Assembly (NCBI GenBank): GCA_022360415.1
Contig: JAKSDB010000002.1
Span: 1-6,229 of the forward strand
DNA length: 6,229 bases
DNA from: Chlorobiales bacterium
Lineage (GTDB): Bacteria; Bacteroidota; Chlorobiia; Chlorobiales; Chlorobiaceae
Direction of reading: 5' to 3'
Part shown: piece after piece, positions 1-5,437 of the stretch
Position numbering within the stretch: position 1 is the first letter of the stretch
Layout: each line of letters starts with the position of its first letter
The notes under the pieces: generated by a model
What the model saw: only the letters and a program-made list of their open reading frames with translations
Databases searched by the model: none
What the model was told of the DNA's origin: nothing
Translations under genes and position numbers: made by a program

Positions 1-348
1 ACAGAAAAAACTCTTTTCAGACTCGAGTTTGTGAAACGCGGTTATGTTCGCGTACGCTTCCTTGAGAATGGCGATGAAATCCCTGTCAGCGCTCCTGTAT
101 GCGGCCTCAATATCTTCTGCCGATACTGTAATCTCACCGGGCCTGAACCCCTGAAATTTTTCAGTATACTCAAAAAGCGCCGCATCCCCCCGGCTCTCAA
201 TATTCTTCAGAATCTCCTGAACGACATCCCTGACTTCAGACTCAAACGTTACGCTGCGGGCGAGGTGATTTTGCAGCTCCTGTTTTTCTTCGGCATAAGT
301 AAACAACCGCAACACGGCACTATTCCATTTAGGCAATTCACGATACAA
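1..348 (-). CDS. hisD: Histidinol dehydrogenase, N-terminal part (cut by window start)
   Basis: HisD is a cytoplasmic zinc enzyme that oxidises L-histidinol to L-histidine in two NAD-dependent steps, the end of histidine synthesis. The minus strand encodes 116 residues in frame to the window edge. Recognisable HisD features are the N-terminal helix pair with VRDVVQEILKNIESRGD (residues 39-55), ALFEYTEKFQGF (57-68), and the segment AYANITAFH (98-106). The zinc ligands and catalytic Glu/His lie in the missing roughly 310 residues (the family is about 430 aa). The start is TTG at 348-346: an in-frame TGA lies three codons upstream (357-355), and an AGGTGA ribosome site overlaps that stop at suitable spacing. 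No ATG occurs nearby that would preserve the N-terminal domain. It is divergent from mreB and appears to be first in its transcript. The family call rests on recalled motifs and is firm; the TTG start is likely. Confidence 0.9.
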   Translation of the reverse strand, partial: MYRELPKWNSAVLRLFTYAEEKQELQNHLARSVTFESEVRDVVQEILKNIESRGDAALFEYTEKFQGFRPGEITVSAEDIEAAYRSADRDFIAILKEAYANITAFHKLESEKSFFC

Positions 349-389
349 GGCTTTTCACCTAATGTAAACAAACAGGTCATTTAAAGAAA

Positions 390-413
390 CCTGCGGACAG
401 ACCTGTTCGCAGG
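390..413 (-). terminator. Strong hairpin in hisD leader, terminator- or attenuator-like
   Basis: CCTGCGGACA (390-399) pairs with TGTTCGCAGG (404-413): ten base pairs including one G-T, with a four-base loop. Read on the minus strand it is followed by TTTCTTTAAAT, which resembles an intrinsic terminator and ends about 40 nt before the hisD start. On the plus strand it is followed by A residues, so it would not terminate in that direction. Because it lies between the divergent starts and upstream of hisD, attenuation of hisD is more plausible than termination of a preceding gene. A competing pairing exists: AACAGGTC (371-378) with GACCTGTT (400-407). Confidence 0.45.
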
Positions 414-422
414 AAAAAACTC

Positions 423-438
423 GTTGTAATTCAACAAT
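423..438. promoter_or_regulatory. 16-nt motif shared with the metK upstream region
   Basis: GTTGTAATTCAACAAT occurs 125 nt before mreB and recurs with one substitution (GTTGTAACTCAACAAT) at 3516-3531 before metK. It contains the short dyad GTTG-TAATT-CAAC and could be an operator or part of a promoter (TTGTAA resembles a -35 box). I could not place a convincing -10 box for mreB. It also lies in the hisD leader on the other strand. Function is unknown. Confidence 0.3.
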
Positions 439-562
439 TTTCATTTGAAATGATAGTTCCATTACCTACCTTACTTTTTTGAAAGAAAGCGACGAAAACG
501 CCTTCCCATTTGCTTTTAACCGGGCAGAACGACACCACAGACACTCTACATTCAGGACAGAA

Positions 563-1591
563 ATGAGCTTTTTAGGATATCTATTCAGAGACATTGCCGT
601 AGATCTCGGAACTGCAAACACACTTGTATTTATTCGCGATAAAGGTGTAGTACTCAATGAGCCGTCAATCGTTGCCAGGGAACGAAGTACCGGCAAAGTT
701 GTTGCGATCGGGCAGGACGCCCTTTTGATGCACGAAAAAACCCATCCTGGTATCGTTACCATAAAACCCCTCGCCAACGGGGTCATAGCCGACTACGAAG
801 CCACTGAAGAACTTATCAAGGGTCTGATCAGGAAAACCAAGACCCAGTTTTCAGTTGGTATAAGGAGAATGGTGATCGGGATACCTTCCGGCATCACCGA
901 AGTGGAAAAACGGGCGGTGCGTGACTCGGCGGAGCACATCGGAGGCAAGGAGGTTTACCTCGTGGCCGAACCAATGGCCGCAGCAATCGGGATCGGCCTC
1001 GATGTCAATGAGCCTATGGGAAACATGGTTGTGGACATCGGCGGCGGAACAACCGAAATAGCCGTCATCTCGCTTGGCGGTATCGCCTCGGGCGAGTCAT
1101 TGCGCGTTGCAGGAACCGATATCACAAACTCGATCATACGCCATTTCAGAAAAGCCTACAACCTTGCTATCGGAGAAAGGACAGCCGAGGAAGTTAAAAT
1201 ACGCATTGCGTCGGCCAGCAAGCTCGACAAGGAATTGACTATGATGGTCCGGGGCAGGAATCTCGTCACCGCCCTCCCTGAGGAGCGCGAGGTAAGCTCG
1301 CCTACCATCAGGGAAGCCATTTCGACCCCGATAAGCCAGATAATCAACTCGATCAAGCGATGTCTCGAGGTAACCAAACCGGAGCTCTCGGCTGACGTCC
1401 TTGACAGGGGTCTCTTTCTTGCCGGCGGCGGAGCGCTCATCAAGGACCTCGACAAGAAAATCCACGATGAAACCAAGCTTGCCGTTCACATCAGCGAAGA
1501 TCCCCTGACAGCCGTTGCAAGGGGCACCGGCAAAGTGCTCGAAGACCTGGAAAGTTATCGAAGCGTTTTACTCCCGACAAAGAGATACTGA
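563..1591 (+). CDS. mreB: Rod shape-determining protein MreB
   Basis: MreB is the bacterial actin: an ATP-dependent filament on the inner face of the membrane that directs the elongasome (MreCD, RodA, PBP2) and sets rod shape. The 342 residues match the usual 335-347. Visible motifs are phosphate-1 DLGTANT (14-20), connect-1 around ADYEATEEL (77-85), AEPMAAAIG (135-143) with the glutamate expected to position hydrolysis, phosphate-2 DIGGGTTEIAV (158-168), adenosine motif LAGGGALIKDL (286-296) and connect-2 TAVARGTG (316-323). The short hydrophobic N-terminus MSFLGYLF fits membrane attachment. ATG 563 is chosen because AGGA at 554-557 precedes it and the protein then begins as in homologues; the frame stays open back to TTG 479, but that extension is not family-like. 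No mreC follows; the next gene is convergent. The gene is complete and ends with TGA. Confidence 0.97.
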   Translation: MSFLGYLFRDIAVDLGTANTLVFIRDKGVVLNEPSIVARERSTGKVVAIGQDALLMHEKTHPGIVTIKPLANGVIADYEATEELIKGLIRKTKTQFSVGIRRMVIGIPSGITEVEKRAVRDSAEHIGGKEVYLVAEPMAAAIGIGLDVNEPMGNMVVDIGGGTTEIAVISLGGIASGESLRVAGTDITNSIIRHFRKAYNLAIGERTAEEVKIRIASASKLDKELTMMVRGRNLVTALPEEREVSSPTIREAISTPISQIINSIKRCLEVTKPELSADVLDRGLFLAGGGALIKDLDKKIHDETKLAVHISEDPLTAVARGTGKVLEDLESYRSVLLPTKRY

Positions 1592-1596
1592 AAAAT

Positions 1597-1613
1597 CTGT
1601 CTTCAGTAGACAG
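1597..1613 (+). terminator. Weak putative terminator after mreB
   Basis: CTGTCT (1597-1602) and AGACAG (1608-1613) form a 6-bp stem with a TCAGT loop, starting 6 nt after the mreB stop and followed by TTTG. The short T run makes it a weak terminator. It may simply be a by-product of the period-7 CAG repeats that overlap it. Confidence 0.3.
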
Positions 1614-1655
1614 TTTGCAGCCTGCAGCACAACACATATTACCAACTGCCAACAA
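1604..1655. repeat. Degenerate heptamer tandem repeats after mreB
   Basis: Reading from 1604 the sequence falls into 7-nt units CAGTAGA, CAGTTTG, CAGCCTG, CAGCACA (1604-1631). A second pair, CCAACTG and CCAACAA, lies at 1642-1655. CCAACTGCCAA (1642-1652) is the exact reverse complement of TTGGCAGTTGG at 3166-3176 in the bshA-metK gap, so the two gaps share a repeat family in opposite orientations. The units resemble the short heptanucleotide tandem repeats described in cyanobacteria; that comparison is from general knowledge. Confidence 0.6.
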
Positions 1656-1717
1656 CCCTTTTCCTGCTCCCCGAAAACCTGCCCTAATGGCTCCTGAATC
1701 CTTCACACGAAGTGAGC

Positions 1718-1760
1718 TACTCCTTACTCCTCTTTTGACTTTTGACCTTTACCTTTTGCC
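1718..1760. repeat. Pyrimidine-rich heptamer array abutting the bshA stop
   Basis: Two exact TACTCCT units (1718-1731) are followed, after one base, by TTTTGAC twice (1733-1746), then CTTTACC and TTTTGCC (1747-1760). The array touches the bshA stop codon at 1761-1763, and the C/T-rich character continues into the last codons of bshA. The rest of the 1592-1760 gap holds only the CAG-type heptamers and a weak TCAC/GTGA hairpin near 1702-1716; no gene or clear bshA terminator is seen. Confidence 0.65.
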
Positions 1761-2912
1761 TTATCTTTTCCTTTCCCCTTCCTCAACAAGCCGGACGTAA
1801 AACGCTTCATATTTTTCAACCATCGTGGCAACCTGGTACTTCCTCGCCTGTCTCAGGCAGTTCCTGGAAAAGGTCTGCCAACGGTCTGTGTCGGAAAGCA
1901 GCTCAAGAGCCTTTTCCGACATGCGTCCGACATTACCAAGCTCCACAAGGTAACCGTGTTTTCCGTTGGCTATAAATTCCGGAAACCCGCCCATATCCGT
2001 CACAATGACCGGCACACCGCAGGCCATGGCCTCGAGAGCCGCGAGACCGAACGATTCACCGCTGCTTGGCATGAGCATAAGGTCGGAAACGGAAAGCAGC
2101 GGAACGATATCGTCTATCTTGCCGAGAAAACGGACACGCTCTCCAATACCGTTTTCCCGCGCCCAGGTCTCGGCATCGCTCCTTTCCGGACCGTCACCGA
2201 CAAGCAGCAGGGTTGCTGATATTGTCTGCACAAGAGTATGGAAGGTCTTCAGCACATCACGAATCCGCTTTACCGGCCTGAAGTTGGATATATGGATACA
2301 GATCTTTTCACCCTCCAGTCCAAGCTGGTCACGTATCTGTGTGGTTTGCGGCATACGGTAAAAGAGTTCCGTATCGACAAAATTAGGGATTACTTCGACG
2401 TCACGCCTGGGCTCGAACAGTTTCACGGTCTCTTTCTTGAGAAACTCCGAAACGGCAGTCACGCCGTCGGATTTGTTGATAGCCAGCCTGACCGCCCCGT
2501 GCATGCTGCTGTCGGCACCAACCACTGTTATGTCTGTCCCATGCAGGGTTGTCGCCAGCCTGAAACACTTTACTTCGGAACATGACTCCTCAAGCATCTG
2601 ACGAGCAAGCATGGCACTCAGCGCATGCGGAATAGCGTAATGGGCGTGCACCACGTCGAGCTTTTCGTACAGCGCTACTTCGGCGATCTTTGTCGCAAGG
2701 GCGAGCGAGTAAAACGGACACTCGAAGACCGGGTAGTGCATCGCCTCGACTTCGTGATAAAAGATATTTTTCGAGAACGCCCCGAGCCTGAACGGCTCAG
2801 ACCGATTGATAAAATGCACGATATGCCCACGCTCGGCCAGAGCCTTGCCCAGCTCGGTCGCAACCGCGCCGCTACCGCCGTATGTATGGTGACAGGAAAT
2901 CCCTATTTTCAT
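1761..2912 (-). CDS. bshA: N-acetyl-alpha-D-glucosaminyl L-malate synthase BshA (bacillithiol biosynthesis)
   Basis: BshA is a cytoplasmic retaining GT4 glycosyltransferase that joins UDP-GlcNAc to L-malate, the first step of bacillithiol synthesis. The 383 residues match Bacillus BshA (about 380). Visible features are the N-terminal MKIGISCHHTYGGSG with glycine loop 12-15, HAHYAIPHA (89-97), TLHGTDIT (122-129), VSEFLK (154-159), the BshA-typical SNFRPVKR (209-216), and the GT4 EX7E motif ESFGLAALE (286-294) followed by AMACGVPVIVTDMGG. ATG 2912 gives the family N-terminus. The frame continues upstream to TTG 2963, but those 17 residues are not family-like. No good ribosome site sits right before the ATG; GAGGAG lies about 30 nt upstream, too far. 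The C-terminal EEGERKR is encoded at the edge of a repeat array. bshB and bshC are not in the window. The gene is convergent with mreB and divergent from metK. A generic GT4 enzyme is the alternative but less likely. Confidence 0.92.
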   Translation of the reverse strand: MKIGISCHHTYGGSGAVATELGKALAERGHIVHFINRSEPFRLGAFSKNIFYHEVEAMHYPVFECPFYSLALATKIAEVALYEKLDVVHAHYAIPHALSAMLARQMLEESCSEVKCFRLATTLHGTDITVVGADSSMHGAVRLAINKSDGVTAVSEFLKKETVKLFEPRRDVEVIPNFVDTELFYRMPQTTQIRDQLGLEGEKICIHISNFRPVKRIRDVLKTFHTLVQTISATLLLVGDGPERSDAETWARENGIGERVRFLGKIDDIVPLLSVSDLMLMPSSGESFGLAALEAMACGVPVIVTDMGGFPEFIANGKHGYLVELGNVGRMSEKALELLSDTDRWQTFSRNCLRQARKYQVATMVEKYEAFYVRLVEEGERKR

Positions 2913-3091
2913 AGCCAATGAATCACAAAATGACTGGTACTCCTCGCGCTGGCAAGATACCAAAAAAAGCTAGGTTTATACCCGGCCCCTTTGTTGGCAA
3001 TTACGCGATTTTCAATCGACTTTTCACCTATATAGTTCCTCCTGACTGATGGTCTTGGGTAGGAGAAAAAGTGGTCTGATTTGTTGAAGTG
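2913..3091. other. Non-repetitive part of the bshA-metK gap
   Basis: This holds the presumed bshA leader and promoter. On the minus strand AGGAGG (about 3045-3040) precedes only an 8-codon frame, which I do not regard as a gene. No RNA gene or conserved protein is recognisable. Confidence 0.5.
2975..3000 (-). promoter_or_regulatory. Candidate bshA promoter
   Basis: On the minus strand TTGCCA (3000-2995) and TATAAA (2980-2975) resemble -35 and -10 boxes, but the 14-nt spacer is shorter than the usual 16-18. It would give a 5' leader of about 55-60 nt before the bshA ATG. Weak support. Confidence 0.25.
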
Positions 3092-3149
3092 TTTCGAATC
3101 GTACTCGAAAAAAGTTCGGGGTCCGGCATTCGGAAGCTAGCAAGAGATC

Positions 3150-3177
3150 AGTCGGCAGTCTTCAGTTGGCAGTTGGC
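3150..3177. repeat. Four heptamer tandem units (AGTYGGC type)
   Basis: The sequence reads as four consecutive 7-nt units: AGTCGGC, AGTCTTC, AGTTGGC, AGTTGGC. They lead directly into the left arm of the inverted repeat at 3183. The word TTGGCAGTTGG in this block occurs inverted after mreB (1642-1652). Confidence 0.7.
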
Positions 3178-3182
3178 AAACT

Positions 3183-3368
3183 GTAGGGGCAAACCTGTGT
3201 GTCTGCCCGAACTGGCGTTGGTTATCGATACCGATACCCCCGTAAAATCAAACCGGATATTTCACAGGGCCGACGGCGAACCCCGAAAGAAAAAAACGGA
3301 AATCGGCGTCGGTATCGGTATCGAAAAACAGTCTTTTCGAGCGGGCAGCCACACGGGGCTGCCCCTAC
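3183..3368. repeat. Nested inverted-repeat element, 186 nt
   Basis: The outer arms 3183-3209 and 3342-3368 are 27 nt each and match as inverted repeats at 23 of 27 positions; both ends are GTAGGGGCA and CTGCCCG. Each arm also carries its own GGGCA/TGCCC palindrome and could fold alone. Inside lies a perfect 13-nt inverted pair, CGATACCGATACC (3226-3238) with 3311-3323. A still wider 9-nt pair, TCGTACTCG (3099-3107) with CGAGTACGA (3414-3422), may extend the symmetry. The GTAGGGGC...GCCC arm resembles dispersed palindromes I recall from several bacterial phyla. No transposase or convincing ORF is inside, so a non-autonomous (MITE- or REP-like) element is the best description. Confidence 0.7.
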
Positions 3369-3386
3369 AAACTGTATTTTCGATTA

Positions 3387-3415
3387 CGATTACGAGTACC
3401 ACTTCGCTGAGTACG
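3387..3415 (+). repeat. 29-nt direct repeat, copy A
   Basis: The block starts CGATTACGAGTACC and ends GAGTACG. It matches copy B at 3484-3512 at 27 of 29 positions (A/G at position 15 and T/C at position 22). The words CGATTACG and CGAGTACGA flank it on both sides as partial copies, so this is the remnant of a GATTACGAGTAC-type simple repeat. Confidence 0.65.
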
Positions 3416-3450
3416 AGTACGATACTAACACAACACATAACAACATCTTA

Positions 3451-3477
3451 AGCTCAGAACTCAGCACTCAGCACTAC
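3451..3477. repeat. CTCAG heptamer tandem repeat
   Basis: Units AGCTCAG, AACTCAG, CACTCAG and a partial CACTAC follow each other at 7-nt spacing between the two copies of the 29-nt direct repeat. Confidence 0.65.
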
Positions 3478-3483
3478 TTTTCT

Positions 3484-3512
3484 CGATTACGAGTACCGCT
3501 TCGCCGAGTACG
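3484..3512 (+). repeat. 29-nt direct repeat, copy B
   Basis: The second copy of the repeat at 3387-3415, 97 nt downstream, differs at two positions. It ends four nt before the 16-nt motif and close to the putative metK promoter. Confidence 0.65.
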
Positions 3513-3515
3513 GCA

Positions 3516-3541
3516 GTTGTAACTCAACAATCGATTATAAT
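3516..3541 (+). promoter_or_regulatory. Candidate metK promoter with 16-nt shared motif
   Basis: A perfect TATAAT lies at 3536-3541, about 118 nt before the metK ATG. TTGTAA at 3517-3522 resembles a -35 box but is only 13 nt away, so the -35 assignment is poor; GCAGTT at 3513-3518 is at the right distance but a weak match. The 16-nt motif GTTGTAACTCAACAAT (3516-3531) nearly repeats the one before mreB. The leader from about 3548 to 3659 is A/C-rich and poor in G, and I see no riboswitch fold in it. Confidence 0.4.
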
Positions 3542-3659
3542 ACCTTTTAACAAGGAAACATTTTAGCCCTTGAAACCCGTTACATTTACAAGCATTACCC
3601 CGACAACCCGCGCAGTGACCCATTGAAAGCCAATCATAATCAATACAGTACCGTCTCTC

Positions 3660-4874
3660 ATGAAAAAGCAGAGAAATATTGCCGTTGAGCTCTCGTCTTC
3701 GCTTCCTGCTGAACAGCAGCAGACCGAACTGGTCGAACGTAAGGGTATCGCTCATCCGGACACGATGTGCGACTCAATCATGGAAGCTGTCTGCGTAGCG
3801 CTCTGTAAAGAATACTCCGATCGTTTCGGGCACATCCTGCACCATAACATCGACAAAGGCATGCTGGTTGCAGGCAAGACCCTTCCGCAGCCCGGAGGGG
3901 GCAAAGTGATCGAGCCCATGAAAATTATCTTTGGTGACCGTGCAACCTATACTCATAACGGCACGTTTGTTCCCATCGGTGAAATTGCCGAAGCAGCCGC
4001 AAAAAAATGGCTTCACAGCAACATGCGGTTTGTTGACCCGGAGGTCAACATTATCTACCAAAACGAAATAAAACCCGGTTCACCTGAACTTACCGATACC
4101 TTTGCCAGATCTGTTATCGGTGCCAATGACACGTCTGTAGGAATCGGTCATGCACCTCCAACCGAAACGGAACGGCTGGTGCTTGCCGCAGAGCAATACC
4201 TCAACTCGAACACATTCAAATACGCCTATCCGGAAACGGGCAAGGATATCAAGATCATGGCATTCAGGAAGAATCGGGACCTCACGCTGACTGTAGCAAT
4301 TGCCTTTGTCGACCGCTATATCCAAAATGAGAAAATGTACTTTGAGAAAAAACAGATTATCCAGGATAACCTTACCGAGTTCATCAGATGCAAGCAGCAA
4401 TCTATCGAAAACGTCACTGTTCAGGTCAATACGCTCGATGATCCTGAACGCGGCGAGAGCGGCATGTATCTGACCGTACTCGGCACTTCAGCGGAAAGCG
4501 GTGACGGAGGACAGGTCGGAAGAGGCAACCGCGTGAACGGACTGATAACCTTCAACCGTCCACAGAGCCTTGAAGCAGCCGCGGGTAAAAACCCGGTTAA
4601 TCACGTGGGAAAGATCTACAATGTCCTCAGCCATGAAATGGCAAGGCGTATTCACAAGGAAGTAGACGGTATTATGGAAGTCACCGTCTACCTTTGCAGC
4701 CAGATAGGCAAACCGCTTGATGAACCGCTGATCGCAACAGCGAAGCTTGTCCTCGAAAAAGATGTACATCTCGACGATGTCCGTGAAGCTGTCACCTCGA
4801 TCATTCATGTCGAACTTGCCTATATAGGAGTATTTATTGAACAACTGACCCTGGGCAAATTCGGGGTATGCTGA
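3660..4874 (+). CDS. S-adenosylmethionine synthetase, archaeal type
   Basis: The predicted enzyme makes S-adenosylmethionine from methionine and ATP, the cell's main methyl donor. The 404 residues follow the archaeal AdoMet synthetase family, which is very divergent from bacterial MetK, throughout: ELVERKGIAHPDTMCDSI (23-40), FGHILHHNID (56-65), GGG (79-81), ANDTSVGIGHAPPTETERL (155-173), NTLDDPERG (257-265), GTSAESGDGGQVGRGNRVNG (275-294), AAAGKNPVNHVGKIYN (306-321) and CSQIGKPLDEPL (346-357). Length equals the archaeal family's roughly 400, so it looks intact. One deviation: Ala31 replaces the Gly expected before HPD (GIGHPD in archaea as I recall it). ATG 3660 aligns with the family start (RNIAVE at residues 5-10), although no ribosome site precedes it. 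A DinB-like gene follows after 71 nt. A bacterial-type MetK may exist elsewhere; if so this is a second enzyme. I give no symbol because metK normally denotes the bacterial family; in the text 'metK' is shorthand. Confidence 0.93.
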   Translation: MKKQRNIAVELSSSLPAEQQQTELVERKGIAHPDTMCDSIMEAVCVALCKEYSDRFGHILHHNIDKGMLVAGKTLPQPGGGKVIEPMKIIFGDRATYTHNGTFVPIGEIAEAAAKKWLHSNMRFVDPEVNIIYQNEIKPGSPELTDTFARSVIGANDTSVGIGHAPPTETERLVLAAEQYLNSNTFKYAYPETGKDIKIMAFRKNRDLTLTVAIAFVDRYIQNEKMYFEKKQIIQDNLTEFIRCKQQSIENVTVQVNTLDDPERGESGMYLTVLGTSAESGDGGQVGRGNRVNGLITFNRPQSLEAAAGKNPVNHVGKIYNVLSHEMARRIHKEVDGIMEVTVYLCSQIGKPLDEPLIATAKLVLEKDVHLDDVREAVTSIIHVELAYIGVFIEQLTLGKFGVC

Positions 4875-4945
4875 AATTCCGAAAAATAGCGCTACTATTC
4901 CATCAGGCCTAATGACAAATTGATCAACTTTGCCGCCGAACAACA

Positions 4946-5437
4946 ATGCCACACCCTTTCAGCACCTCGATTAACGAACACCTTGACACCATTGCTGCAC
5001 GTCTGGTCACATGCCTTGAAACCATCGATGATCAAAAGCTCTGGACCGATTTCGCACCGAACCTCTCAAGCCCCGGCAACCTTGTTCTCCATCTGATCGG
5101 CAACCTCAATCAGTACATCATCAAAGGCCTTGGAGGTCAAAGCTTTTGTCGCAACCGGCCCAGGGAGTTTTCCGACAAGCCCGGCTCAAGCAGGGAACAG
5201 CTAAAAGAAACGTTTACCGCAACCATAAAAGAATGCATTGCCGTCGTAGACTCGCTCAGCGACGAGCAGCTTTCCCGGGTTTACAAGGTCCAGGGGTTCG
5301 AGTATTCCGGTTACGGGATTCTCATTCACGCAACCGAACACCTGAGCCATCATACGGGACAGTTTACCTGGTTCTGCAAATACCTATTCGGGTCTGATAT
5401 CGACTTCTACAAAGGACGGGATTTGAATGCCCAGTAA
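4946..5437 (+). CDS. DinB/YfiT-superfamily protein, putative thiol S-transferase
   Basis: The 163-residue protein has the size and pattern of the DinB four-helix-bundle superfamily, possibly the DUF1572 branch. The probable metal-binding histidines are His49 in SSPGNLVLHLIGNL (41-54) and the His132/His136 pair in HATEHLSHHTGQF (128-140); this H...HxxxH triad normally binds Zn or Ni. GLGGQSFCRNRPREFSD (61-77) lies between them, as in relatives. The superfamily includes bacillithiol S-transferase (YfiT/BstA) and mycothiol- or glutathione-using enzymes, but many members have no known role. With bshA close by, a bacillithiol-type thiol cofactor is a reasonable inference, not shown. ATG 4946 is the only start after the in-frame TGA at 4913-4915; its ribosome site is poor. 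The 3' end overlaps the MFS gene by 11 nt, suggesting co-translation. No signal peptide or membrane segment is seen. Confidence 0.8.
   Translation: MPHPFSTSINEHLDTIAARLVTCLETIDDQKLWTDFAPNLSSPGNLVLHLIGNLNQYIIKGLGGQSFCRNRPREFSDKPGSSREQLKETFTATIKECIAVVDSLSDEQLSRVYKVQGFEYSGYGILIHATEHLSHHTGQFTWFCKYLFGSDIDFYKGRDLNAQ

Larger units (their letters stand above)
355..462 (-). other. Possible 35-codon leader ORF upstream of hisD
   Basis: On the hisD strand an ATG at 462-460 opens a 35-codon frame that ends with TGA at 357-355, six nt before the hisD TTG and in the same frame. AGGTAGGTA immediately precedes the ATG and could act as a ribosome site. The frame has no histidine codons, so a classical histidine leader peptide is not supported. 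The peptide resembles nothing I know. It may be a translationally coupled leader, a decayed N-terminal extension of hisD, or chance. It spans the hairpin at 390-413 and the 16-nt motif at 423-438. Confidence 0.2.

Noticed and set aside
479..562. 28-codon N-terminal extension of mreB from TTG 479
   Set aside because: MreB homologues begin close to the DLGTANT motif, and the ribosome site AGGA at 554-557 supports ATG 563.
1966..2361. 131-codon plus-strand ORF within bshA
   Set aside because: It is antisense to the well-supported GT4 domain of bshA, with no recognisable protein signature.
2913..2963. 17-codon N-terminal extension of bshA from TTG 2963
   Set aside because: BshA proteins begin right at the MKIGI strand, and the added residues look like leader sequence; the lack of a good ribosome site before ATG 2912 leaves slight doubt.
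3089..3451. 120-codon plus-strand ORF in the bshA-metK gap (and an overlapping 107-codon one at 3199-3522)
   Set aside because: Their sequence is a translation of the palindromes and simple repeats (Thr/Ser-rich end from GATTACGAGTAC repeats); no family resemblance, no good ribosome site, and they overlap each other in different frames.
3451..3512. CRISPR-like repeat structure
   Set aside because: The units are 7 nt with no spacers, and the 29-nt direct repeat has only two copies with no cas gene nearby.
3542..3659. Possible SAM riboswitch in the leader of the AdoMet synthetase gene
   Set aside because: The leader is A/C-rich, has few G residues, and shows no long stems or a terminator near the start codon; only a short AAGG/CCTT pairing is visible. 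A covariance-model search with the SAM families would settle it.
4488..4952. 154-codon minus-strand ORF antisense to the AdoMet synthetase gene
   Set aside because: It lies opposite a strongly conserved coding region and shows no protein-family features; it is a shadow of the real gene.
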